Program-made: the position numbers and the translations under genes
NCBI GenBank assembly: GCA_964059195.1
Contig: CAXKWD010000003.1
Span: 22,054,606 to 22,118,605, forward strand
Length of the DNA: 64,000 nucleotides
Direction of reading: 5' to 3'
Source of the DNA: Ectobius pallidus
Taxonomy: Eukaryota > Arthropoda > Insecta > Blattodea > Ectobiidae
Notes under the pieces: model-generated
The model's input: the letters and a program-made list of their open reading frames with translations, nothing else
Databases searched by the model: none
Told to the model about the DNA's origin: nothing
Shown here: one piece after another, positions 1 to 12,035 of the stretch
How positions within the stretch are numbered: position 1 is the first letter of the stretch
How the letters are laid out: each line of letters begins with the position of its first letter

Positions 1-1326
1 TGTAACAGGAAAAATTGAATCCATAGAGCAAAAATCTCCTAAGAAAAGTTGCTTTTCCTATACAGATTTTTGTTAATGTTTTTTTCGTAAACGGGTTTCC
101 TTATGGAATTGGATAAAACTAATTCGTCATAGGACTTAACCTTTTGAAGAAAACAAAATAATTATCGGTACAACACTCTAGAGCAATTTCACCACAACCT
201 GAAAGACTGAGTTGATTAGTAATTACATACAAGGTATTGGAGAGTAAATTATATAATCAGAACATTGCTAAGAGTGGAAGAAAGCTGTAGACTGTAATTC
301 TTACCACATATTGTTTCAGCTTTCAACAGAGATAAAAGTGGAGACAGTACTACAGCTGTTTCCAAAATAGCTTCTCATCAAAAGAAAGAACCTTCTTGTC
401 GCCTCTTTTTTGTTTCCGTTAATTAGCTTTGTCTCACAACACTTGTTTCAATTTGTAACGGAAGTAGAAGATTAATTCCGTAAACTTATGTTGAGAATTA
501 ATTGTGTTAATGTTTGTAGCTAAAATATTTCCATTCCTGCTAGGCTATTAGTAGTTCTCTGAATAGTAGACCTCGGGTCCAGAAAATGTCTAAGATCTAA
601 TCTTCATCAGTTAAAACGGCCATATCTTCAAATGGAATAAAAACAATAAAAAACCTTACACATGCGTCATTTTTAATGATTTCAAGGAACATTTAGGGTA
701 AAATTGAAAGAAAATTGAACAACGCAATTGGTTGTAACTGAGTTATTATTTAATTTATGGACCAAATTCCCAAAGCTGAACTAGTTGTTATGCTATTTTG
801 AACGTAAGTGATTGATAGATAGAAGATAATGGTATTTAGTAGGAATAATGTTACTTCTAGTGGTTAAAATGAAGGAAATGGATAATTATTTATTTGTACG
901 AAAGGCAAGAGAAGGACAGTGACAAATGGTGATGTCCTCAATAATCGCTATAACGTACTAGCACCTTTTTCTTTACCCTTAACGGTCTCGCACCTTATTT
1001 TGCAGCCCCGTCCATATAAAATGGAACTTACATTGGCGGAGAGAGTTCTGTTAACCAATTTGTACGATTCAAAATAACATAAAATCAATTAAATGTTTAG
1101 TTTATCACATCACATGTAAATATATATATATATATATTTTACATTATGTATTTTACATGCATTTTACCGTGTGAATTACTTACAGGTGAATTACTTGCCC
1201 AACTATGCCAGTAGAAAATGTGCAAGACTGCTGGATTTTCTTTATATTACGGTAATCTAATAGGATTTAAGATAGACATATAAGCATTCGTGAACCACAG
1301 ATTATTGTCTCTGTTGGACATTACGT

Positions 1327-1640
1327 GAGAATATTATAGGAGAGAAATTTCTCCGACACTGAGACTTGAACCCAGGATCTTTGGCTATTCGCGCCAATGC
1401 TCTACCAACTGAGCTAAGCCGGAGTTCAATTCACAGTGCCATATGGAATCTCTCTCCTATGACTGTTTTCCCTAATGGTCTACCTCACAGACAGATAAGT
1501 TATCTCATAGGAGAGAGATTCCATCTGGCGTTGTGAATTAAACTACGGCTTTGCTCAGTTGGTGGAGCATTGGCGCGAATAGCCCAAGATACTAGGTTCA
1601 AGTCGCAGTGTCCGAGGAATTTTCTACTATAATATTCTCA
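1327..1640. mobile_element. Palindromic tRNA-like SINE (foldback), copy 1
   Basis: Two tRNA-like modules face each other. The left, at about 1355-1425, reads on the minus strand; the right, at about 1545-1620, on the plus strand. Both carry a D-arm/A-box (TTAGCTCAGTTGGTAGAGC-like), a TTGGC/GCCAA anticodon stem with loop GCGAATA, and a B-box-like GGTTCAAGTC. The outer arms (gagaatattata/tataatattctc) and inner arms (ggaatctctctcctat and complement) also pair. Same family as 54101-54313. Confidence 0.75.
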
Positions 1641-2089
1641 TAATAGGATTTGTCAAATGTTGTGAGTATGACATAGAAAAGTCAGATTGGTTGATAAGAG
1701 GCAGCCATTTGGCTGCACTCCATTTCTGAGTTTTTACCTCTCTACAATACCTTGTGTAATTATAATAGAGAAAAGATTAGTATAGGTGAGTGCAGTATAC
1801 GAATCCACATTCACAGTGATGGTATAGACATATTGCTCCTTTCGGACCGTTCACAGTGGCAGGTTCATAATATTATATTTAGTTTTCTGAATTTGAAGTG
1901 ACAGTTATTATTCCTTGATTGAACAGGGAAATTTCAGTTTATATATTATATTGCATGCCTCTGTGAACCAAAAGTAGTTAGTAGAATTAATATTAGTTAT
2001 ACTAACATACTACCCATATATACAAGAAGAGCTATTACACATATAAGTCAATTTTTTTAAAAATTAGATTTTATTCCTCTGTCTTGGCC

Positions 2090-2175
2090 GAATGTTGTCT
2101 AAGCCTCTAATAGAAATATTATCAGGAACCATCTCGGAGATAAAGGCGGATCTAAAAATCGCGGAGCCTCAACCT
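2090..2175 (+). mobile_element. SINE 3'-region fragment
   Basis: The stretch ggccgaatgttgtctaagcc through gcggagcctcaacctcc resembles the body of the full-length SINE at 54586-54892 (gccgaatgtccaaaatctgg, gagtctcaacctcctgg). It is diverged, with no head or tail. Confidence 0.4.
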
Positions 2176-2429
2176 CCATACCTATTTCTATTTTATTAAA
2201 ATTTATACTATAGTTCTCGTAGAAGTTTTCTTTTCTCTAAATGTTTAATTTTACTCCGTAAGTATAGTTCGTTTCGTGCTCATGTAGGTATAGTATCAAA
2301 TAACTCTTTGGTAATTAATTTGGTTTATTTAGGGAAAAATGTCGGTTTCCTTGTGAAATAATTAAGAAAATTAAAGCCCATCTTTTGAGAAAAGCCCTGG
2401 AAAACAGTGGGTGTTAAACAGCTTGGAAT

Positions 2430-2474
2430 ACATACATACATACATACATACATACATACGAGTACATACATACT
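2430..2474. repeat. (CATA)n microsatellite
   Basis: About eleven tandem catacata units, interrupted once by cgagt. Confidence 0.95.
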
Positions 2475-3069
2475 TCTCTGCGAGAGTTGTAAGCATAAAT
2501 TCACTAGCTAGGCTATGTAATGGATCTTTAAAAAATTATACAAGATTATACAAGATCTAAAATTATACAAGATTAAAAATTATACAGCTTCGCTCGCGTG
2601 GATTTCGTAATTTCATAGAAATAATTCTTTTTCGGTAATCCAATCCCTTGTGTTTACTAATTGTGTAAAGTTATTATTGTTTTAAATGAGGTGTTAGAAT
2701 ACTACATTGTTTCTCTTCTTCGTATAGACTTTCAACCCCCTTATGACCTCTTTTCTTTTATAAATCTCTTAGGGCTTGGATTAGGTGTTTCGTTATTTGT
2801 GTTGTAGAGTATTTGAGCTAATTTTTAAGAAAATTCGACCGTTAATTTTTTTCAATACAAACATTTATACACTTTTTCTTCCCTTAGGGTCGATTTAAAA
2901 AAAAAACCAAGAAATATGTGTTTAATTATTTCGGTTTTGGATTGCATTACAAGTTTTAGATCAATAGAGCCATTAAATAAATATTCTTAAATTTAAATTT
3001 GAACCCCTTTAGGACTCCTTAGGGGTTAAATTTTGAAAAATACCTCTTTGTGAGTCTCTACATTACAAA

Positions 3070-3145
3070 GTCCATCTGGGTGGCATAGTCAGTATTGTGC
3101 TGACTTTCTGTGCCCAACGTTGTGGGTTTGATCCCATGTGTATAG
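3070..3145 (+). mobile_element. tRNA-derived SINE head fragment
   Basis: ctgggtggcatagtcagtat followed by gctgactttctgtgcc and the B-box-like gtgggtttgatccc. It is the same family, in opposite orientation, as the module at 7565-7662. Confidence 0.6.
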
Positions 3146-3196
3146 ATTTACAGGCTTGTAATATTTCACTTCTTAGACTAGTAGTGAATTTGTAAA

Positions 3197-3232
3197 ATAA
3201 TAATAATAATCATAATAATAATAATAATAATA

Positions 3233-3276
<44 letters not shown>
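3197..3276. repeat. (AAT)n microsatellite
   Basis: About 26 aat units with a few substitutions (cat, agt). Confidence 0.95.
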
Positions 3277-3277
<1 letters not shown>

Positions 3278-3360
3278 CCTGTGCTAATATATTTTGCAGT
3301 GACATATTAGCATGTAGGAAACATTTCTAATCATATGCAATATACACTCTAAAGTATTAT

Positions 3361-3644
3361 TTATGTCATGCCATCACTGTGAACGGACCGTAAGAAACTA
3401 TGTTGTGCCGTACCCATAGTCTCTTGCTGGATTTCTACCTTGTAAGACGGGTTGTCATAGGCGGACTGTGTCTTGCGGGTCGCTGAGATGGCAGCTTTGT
3501 TGGTGCCGTGTTTCCTCATGAGAATGAGCAGTAGTATCAATGCGGCCACTATGGCCAGTGCTGCTATAATGGCCACTGCCACCAGTGGGCCGTAGTAATC
3601 TGCTTTCTCCACTAGGGGCTCAGGTCCTTCGCCTTTCAGCTTCC
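3361..3644 (-). CDS. sas: sas exon O: transmembrane helix and cytoplasmic tail, stop
   Basis: Acceptor acttctattacag before 3644 (phase 1). After a charged stalk ([17 protein letters not shown]) comes a roughly 25-residue hydrophobic helix rich in Ala, Ile and Leu, then the stop-transfer residues MRKHG. The tail of about 46 residues carries [16 protein letters not shown], an NPxY-type PTB-binding motif typical of Sas tails. It ends with a further 17 residues ([17 protein letters not shown]) before TAA. The sequence ATGG|GTACGG at the start of this extension could be a weak donor, so an isoform with a different terminus cannot be excluded. Confidence 0.92.
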
Positions 3645-6179
3645 CTGTAATAGAAGTACAACATCAGCAACAATGTAACAATGTAACAATGCTAACGATG
3701 ATGATTAATAATGGAGACATAGTTTAATAAAATCAGGTAAACTGATGTAACAAAGTGCCAGTATGTTTTTGTTTAATCAGTTATGGTTGCAGTTATGATA
3801 TGCAGAATAAAAAAAAAATATAAAAAAATTGGCCGGTTTCGGGAATTGAACCATGAAATTCCAGAATGTGAGGCCAAGACGTTACCATCTCGGCCACCTG
3901 GGTCAGTTTAACGGCCAGTTTAACGGCCACCTGGGTCAGTTGGATAAGCGCATGTAAAGCAATAGTGTTATTTGTCATAGCTAACTGTATTTGAATTGCC
4001 AAAGCCTTATAAGATCACAGTAAAACAATAGGCTATGATAACTGATGTGCATTTCATAAATTCTTTCGAATACGTATATTACCATAAAATAGGCACTAAA
4101 TTGAGCATTACTCTGAAACAGGTCAACCAATTTTATCCAATATCAGTAGACGTCTTCCCATGGACATTATAAATGTGTATACCAAGTTTCATAAAAATCC
4201 GGTAAAGCGTATTCGAGTTACCGCGTCTTTAAAATAGACACTAAATTGGATTTTACTCCGGTACCGGTCTACCGATTTGGTCCAATATCAGTAGACGTCT
4301 TCCCATGTACAATATAAATGGGTATACAAAGTTTCAGTAAAATCCAATAAAGCATGTCTGAGTTATCGCGACTTCTAATATATTAACATAAAAGGCACTA
4401 AATTGAGAATTATTCCGGTACTGGCGAACCGATTTGGTCGAATATCAATAGACGTCTTCCCATGGACATTATAAATGCGTATACGAAGTTTCATAAAAAT
4501 CCGATAAAGCGTATTGGAGTTATTGTGCCTTTGACACTAAATTGGGTTTTACTCCGGTATCGGTCAACAGATTAGGTTCAAATCTAAATCGAGCTTTACT
4601 CCGGTACCGGTGAACCGATTTGGTTCAATATCAATAGGGTTTTTCCCATGGACATTATAAATGTGTTTTCCAAGTTTCATGAAAATCCGAAAAAGCGTAT
4701 TTGAGTTTTGGTGCGTACAGACACACGGACAGACGGACGGACAGACAGACAGACGGACGGACAGACATTTTTTCGTCTTCGTCCCCCACACAATCTCATA
4801 AAGTACCATACTGGCACTTAATAACTGTGAAGGTAGGGTCAGAGGGCGTCATGAGATATATAGGCCTAAGGCTAGCATTTATAAGTAATAAAAATGGCTA
4901 CAGTTACATTTACAGTTTTCTCTTCATACTCTAAAATTACTCAAATGGACATACGATAGTATGATTCTGAGGTTCCTATCTTAGCTAAGTGCACACTCAT
5001 TTTTGTGGGTGTGCTTTTATTTATTTATTTTGTTGTTGTTGTGAAGCTGAGTAGTTGGGTTTGTCTGAATATGAAGTACCTGATACCTTGCATGTAGTAG
5101 AAGGGTTGGTTTGGTGACACCAATCCCCAGAGCCCCCTCGCTGTTGTTAACACGCAACGACACGAATTACAATTTCCAAAATGAAACAAGATAATATGCG
5201 TATCTCCCCCTACAATCACTGAGCAAGTGAACAGATGGAGCTGCCTTGAATTTAAAATTAACCCTATTCATTATTTCAGATGCTTTGGAGTGGTAGCATA
5301 CACTTTATTTGTGAAGGAGACATGGTGAAGCAATTACATATTTCACAAGATCATTAAATTGCACGGAGACTGAATGAATGCGTGTAATCTTACGCAGTTA
5401 CTAATCAGCCATTTCATAATTACGGGTGGGACATTCTAGCAAATTATAAAAAACTATTTTTGTTTATTACATATCATAAATAATAAACTAGAGTTGTTTC
5501 TTCACATCCTGTAAAATTTACAATGCCTTCTCCTCCACACTACATGCAAAGCATTATTTAAAATTTATTTTAAATATTTTAAATTTGTTTTTCAAAATCT
5601 GTTACGGGTGGGACATAATTTGGACACTGATTTTAATGATGCAAAACAAAAGCTCATTTTCAGTTCTGCTATTACTGTTAGGGTTTTAATGTTGTTATTA
5701 ATGAAGGTATGAGGGATTAAATACAAATTATAAACTGTTTCCAGGTTGTTAGAACATTTATTTAACTCATCTTATATTAATAAAAGGAAGTGTCTGTCCT
5801 CCGTCTGTCTGTCTATCTGTCTGTCTGTCTGTCTGTCCGCGATGCACAGCGAAATCTACTCAACGCAGAGATCTGAAATTTTATACATAGGCGGACTAAA
5901 GGGTCGGAATGTGCACCTCGAAGCCGGAATTTTAATTTTCGCTTTCCTTCGAGAGTTATGAGTGAAAAACGGGCAGAAAACGTGTGTTTATTGAGTTTTC
6001 GAAGCATGAGTTTTCAGTAATACAAATCAATTACACTAGGCTTTGGCTATTTTTGTCATTCCTTCGACATAAAAGCATCGCGATCTCTTGAATGTTGTAG
6101 CTCACGCTGGTCGATTCATTTGTTTTTAATGTCAAGGCACGCAAACATAATATGAAATTTTCAACCTACACCGAAGAGG

Positions 6180-6248
<69 letters not shown>

Positions 6249-7842
6249 GGGATAATCAATATTAGCCTAAATATGGTCAAACGTTGTTCGATTTGGACGA
6301 AACTCACTATACAGGGGTTTTCTGGGCCAAGGAACTCGAATCTGAGGTAGCTTGTACCAGGTGACGCTATCTAATCGTGATATATAGTCCACATGATTTA
6401 GGTGTTAATATAATGATTTAACTATTATGCTCTTAATTTTTAATTTTTGAAATAATTATCGCGGGCGAAGCCGCGGGCACATGCTATCTTAAAATAATAA
6501 AAGGACTTGTTTGTCTGTCTGTCCACGATGCCCAGCGAAATCTACTGAACGCAGAGATCTGAAATTTTAAACATAGATGGGCTGAAAGGTGGGCGAATGC
6601 GCATCGAAGCCGGATTTTTAATTTTAGCTTTCGTTCGCGAGTTGTGAGTGAAAAACTGACAGAAAACGTGATTTTAGCGCTGTCGAAGCATGAGATTTCA
6701 GTAATACATTTCAATGTCAAATCAATTGCAGTTGGCTTTGGCTATTTTTGTCATACCGTGGTAATAAATGCATCGCGATCGCTAGATTGTTGTAAGCCCA
6801 CGCTGGTCGATTCATTTGTTTAGAATGTCAAGGCCCGTAGACATAAGAAATTTTCAACCTACACGGAAGAGGGATAGGCCTAAATATGGTCAAACATTGT
6901 TCGATTTGGACGAAACTCACTGTACAAGGAAATCGAATCTGAGGTCGCTTTTACCAGGCGACGCTATCTAATCGTGGTATGTAGTCCACGTGATTTAGGT
7001 GTTAATAAATATAATGATTTAACTATTATGCTCTTAATTTCTAATTTTTGAAATAATTATCGCGGGCGAAGCCGCGGGCACATGCTAGTCAATAATAATT
7101 TAACAAAACTATCACTGTTACGGGTGGGACAAAAATTCCCTTGTTTGTTATTTTACATAGTAATTAACCACAGATAATTTTTGAAGTTAATCTTATACCA
7201 AATTGTACCTAAGATGTATATTTTCTCAAATGAAAATGGACATAGCTGATTACTCTTGACTACTTGGTATTAAAGAGTGTTAATATCATCCTAAAAATGG
7301 CAGAAAAAAGCAACTCAACGCAATAAATAAATAAATTGACATATTTTACACATGAAACCACTTCAGATACACCTAAGTCCATAAAATTCAGAGAATTTGA
7401 GGTTTTAAACTTATTTTTGACCACCCAATTACAATAATTTTATAACTTCTCTCTTTGAGGGAAAAATTCCCATATTTTATGAAATGGCTGTAATACATTC
7501 GGCTTGCTTGCGATATTTTTCTGCGTTCTGCGTTAACTTACTTCATCAATTCACAATAAATTGACATGGGCCTGCCGCAATTACACACATCGACCTGGTC
7601 CGGGATCGAACCCGCAACCTTAAGCACAGAAAGCCAGCACGATACTAACTGCGCCACCCAGGCGACAAAAAAATGCATGAATTCATGTAATGTTATGCAC
7701 TTGCCAATGCATAGGGCTTGCTTGCGTTATTTCTCTGCATTGGCATTAAAACTAGCTAACCCCCAAAAGGAAGTAAAGCCGCGGTCCTCTGTCGTGAATT
7801 TTCAGCACGTTAAACATACACATATCTTGAAAGAATGGGCAT

Positions 7843-7915
<73 letters not shown>

Positions 7916-9906
7916 GAAAATATTTACTTTTTCTGGCAGAGTTAAGGCAGTTTTATCGTAGACTCTCTTTTAGGGAGAGTGAGTAACAGGATTCCAATTA
8001 TACCCAACCGACTTGAAACTGATCCAAGGCTGTTTTTTAAAAGCGCTTCTTTGTGAAAGCACCTGTGGTTTATGAAGCAGAACAAGTGAGGGAGATTTTG
8101 ATCTATTCTTGGTTTCCCGTGACAATTGGATTCGTTGTTCGTGACATGACGAAAGATCGAGCTCTGAGAAAAGGCATGCGACAAACAGGGCATCTCAAAA
8201 CTGACCTTGCTGTGTTGCTCCCACGGAAGGTACTGATCCAGGTTTAGTCATGAAGTCTTGCACATTTGACTTCTTAATCTTTCCGTTTGTGAGGTAAACC
8301 TCTAGCCACATGCGGTACCTAGAAACAAAAAATCAGAGCCATTTAGAGGGCTTTCATCTTTACACATAACAATTACTAAATTTACTGTTTGTTAAAGCTT
8401 AAACCTATGAAAATCTTTACTTACTCAATGGCAACAGACAATTCCTCGGCAAGCTAAAGGAATATTATCTGTTTAATGGAACCCGAAGGTTCATTGCCGC
8501 GCTTACCTGAGCCCGCCATTCAACCCTATTCTGTGCTAACTCTATCCGATCATCCCTCGCAGATCCTACTTCCCTTAAATCTATCCTAATATTGTCCTCG
8601 GGTTCCATAAAATAGATAATATTCCTTTAGCTTGCTTACTAATTGTCTATTGCCACTGAGTGAGTGAGTGAGTGTTGGTTGCATCCTGTAAAGAGTAAAT
8701 TAGCATTAAAGTGGTTGCTTTAATGTACGACTTCCTTTGTGACTTATTACATTAGTAAGATTTGAAAAACGGTGATCTGTTGGGCTATAGCTGCAATAAC
8801 GATTGGGTCCTACTTTTTGTGTTTGAAATTCTGAACACCCTAAGTAAATTGTTTTGCCAAAATTGCTATGTTGGGGAAATATAAAGACTCTCTGTTGCCA
8901 AATTCCAGTAAAATGTGTAAAAAAACATAATAATATATTAATTTTGGCGACTTCTTTAATGTGTAATGTCACATACCTAGTGCCTGGTTTGAGATCCTGA
9001 ATAAGAGTTCTTGCTTGTGAGTCTCTTTTGGCAACTTTGAATGTGTTGAAGTCCTCCTTGCCAGCGTCGCTCTGGTAGATGGCTCTGAAGATGTTCACAT
9101 ACTTGTCCTCAGGGTAGGGAACTCCTGACCATGACAGTTCCACGGAAGTGGACTTAATGTGCTGAACATCCAGTGTCACGTTGAACTTGTACAGATCTGG
9201 AAAAGAATTTATATGTTACCAATAAGCAGCTTTTAATACCGATTACTTTCTGGCCTAAGAGTGGAAGAAGGATAACATTCCATCCTTTCTAGTTCCCAGA
9301 AAAAAAAAAAAACCAAACTGCCATCCACCCTATGAGATTCACTGAAAATATGGGCCATAGTTATGGACGTTTTTAAAAGTTCTGTTGTGTTATATTCGTT
9401 CAAATTTTTCCTAAGAATTGGCAATACAACTTTATTACTTCACATTGTGATCTATAATAAGAGGCCGTATTGCAGGGAGTGCGTATTCTATTGACTCGGT
9501 CTCATGCAAAAGCTATTTTTTTTATAACACAAGACAAGCTGGAGATTGTGCAAACGAAGGCGGCTTATAATTGCCCGATAGAGAATTTCTACGAAAAAGC
9601 ATTACAAATAAAATTTCTAGCTCTCCATATGGGAAAATTGTGTACAAAATTTACACAAATTCATTAAAACCTTTTTCGAGAAAATCGTGAAAAATGAAAT
9701 TTTGTTTAAGCCTATCTAAAGTGGTTGTAAAAGTAAATAAAGTCATGGCCAACCTTCTAGTCACATCCACTTTGAGGTTAGTTGATAGTAATCGTCGTTT
9801 CCAAAGTATGTGATCTTTATATCACATCCCCAGGTGATTCATAAAATGTAAATAGCAATTTTGTGTTCTATACGATTTTCCGTTGTCGAGCTAAGCTGAT
9901 CACAGA

Positions 9907-9940
<34 letters not shown>

Positions 9941-11941
9941 CACAGACATATTGATGAAAATTGTATTTTTTGTATCAAGGGAGCTCAAAACATAAAACGG
10001 AAACTCGATATTCGATTTCAGTGACGAATGCAATATGACTTCCTCCGCCTATAGTTAGTACCTATGGTATGGATAGAGAAAGCAAAACTGCCCCTTAAAT
10101 TTTTACTTGAAAAAGTTATGGGACACTGAACGGAAGAAAAAATAACTTTCCGGTGCTTTTAATTTTAATTATTTATTTAAAAATATTTATACTTTTCAGA
10201 TATATTTCAAGAATTAAATACATATACTACTAGTAGGTCTACTATAATTACCTATTATTGATTGTTTAACTATAACTTATAGTATAGGCGACAAAGAAGT
10301 TCACTTATAATAGCAAATTATCGGAAAATCATAATTTTTTACCGTCAGTATCAGGACCTGAGTGCATTGCCGAAAGTTTAGAGTGCATTTCTCATCAAGA
10401 AGATTCTCGGGTAACTTCCGCCGAAAAGTTTTACATCGTAATTATATAATGTTTTATTTTCTTTAAAAAACAGAGGAGATGAGATGTTTTCTTTCATTCA
10501 GCCATTCAACTAAAAGTTTCAAGGTTTTCGAAAGACTAGTTAAAATAATTCTAGAGTGATAGGGAAAAAGTGAATAAGTCAAAATTCCAAAGTTTCAGGA
10601 ATGACAAAAAAATATTATTTCCACAGCATTGTTACAATTTCTAGTTCAGTCCACCAGATATTTTTACACAGTATTTTGTACTATGTAAAAATATCTGGGT
10701 GGACTGATCTAAATATTGTAAAAATGCTGTGAAAATAAATTGTTATTTGTCTCTCCTAAAACTTTGGTATTTCGACTTATTCGCTTTTTCCCTAGATCAG
10801 CGTTTCTCAACCTATGGTCCGCGGACCACTGGTGGTCCGCGAAGATGGTGCAGATGGTCCGCAGACATAATTAAAAAATATCATAAAGCAAGTGGAAAGT
10901 AAAGAAGTAAAATTTTTTTCACATATTTCGTTATAATGACCTATAATTAATACCCCAAATATTAAGAGTATAGGCCTTCTTTTAAAAGTGGGATGTAAAA
11001 TTAGGGGTCCGTAAAATTTTTTAGACAATTTAGAGGTCCGCGGGTTCAAAAGGGTTGAGAAACGCTGCTCTAGATTATTGATTCACAAATTATTACTGAA
11101 CAGATATTTCAGGCATAAGTTCTCGTGCATTTACTCACCATGCACATCTGCTGTTGTGAGATCCGTGGTGCGCTCAGAAATGAGTTCAGTTGTCTGTCCA
11201 GGGAAAGGAATGAAGAAGATGCCCACTTCGTACTGTGTGTGAGGGCGCAAGTCTTCTATCGTGTACGTGGTCACAGCTCTGTGTATAAGCGGAGTTGCTG
11301 CATATACCTGAAACCGAAGATTGAATGGAATTAGATATCTGTGAATGCATCCCCCAAAAATTCTTATCTACAAACAACAAGTCAGAAAAAAAAAATCCCT
11401 TTAGGCAAGCATATAGGCTGAGGTAGATTTCAAAGTGCTTTCGGTTTAATTTATTGTCGCTGCATAGCAATCTTTTTCTTTAGCCTTGGCATGACAAACC
11501 CGCAATAATAACTGCAAAAAAGAGGAAAGAGCACTTTTCCAAATATTCAAATCTCGCCTTATATGAGAACTATCAAGAAACTAGTTATTGATTTGTAGAG
11601 TACACATCAAGAGCTTTTCAACGATACCACGCAAGACGTAGTTTCAAAAATTTCGAATTTCCATCCCCCACTCGTACCCCCAAAACCCCCGAATCGTTGA
11701 TGTCACTGTGAACTCCATAGGGAGTACTATAATTTATTCAAACAAAGTTTCCCTCTATACTTCATAGGGGCCGAAATATAAATGTTTTAAGTTTTCAACC
11801 CCCTCCCCCGACCACCCCCTTGGGCCAATTTTGCTCATTAACGAACTTGTCCGAACTATTGGGCCTAGAAATAACATAATAGAATTTGGTTCAAATATCT
11901 TCAAAATTACGGCCGCTAGCGTGTAAAGATATATATAAATA

Positions 11942-12035
<94 letters not shown>

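Larger units (their letters stand above)
1..3360. other. 3' flank of sas (3' UTR and intergenic), no other gene seen
   Basis: No coding exon is recognised. The sas 3' UTR must begin at 3360 and run leftwards; no polyadenylation site could be fixed with confidence. The stretch holds a tRNA-like foldback near 1.3-1.6 kb, a SINE fragment near 2.1 kb, a CATA microsatellite and an AAT microsatellite. Confidence 0.6.

Noticed and set aside
1355..1425. Functional tRNA gene
   Set aside because: tRNA-like but part of an inverted dimer with decayed B-box and acceptor stem; a SINE explains it better. Same for 54214-54287.
7566..7961. 131-codon frame with a long Asn run
   Set aside because: Made of an antisense SINE head joined to an AAT microsatellite.
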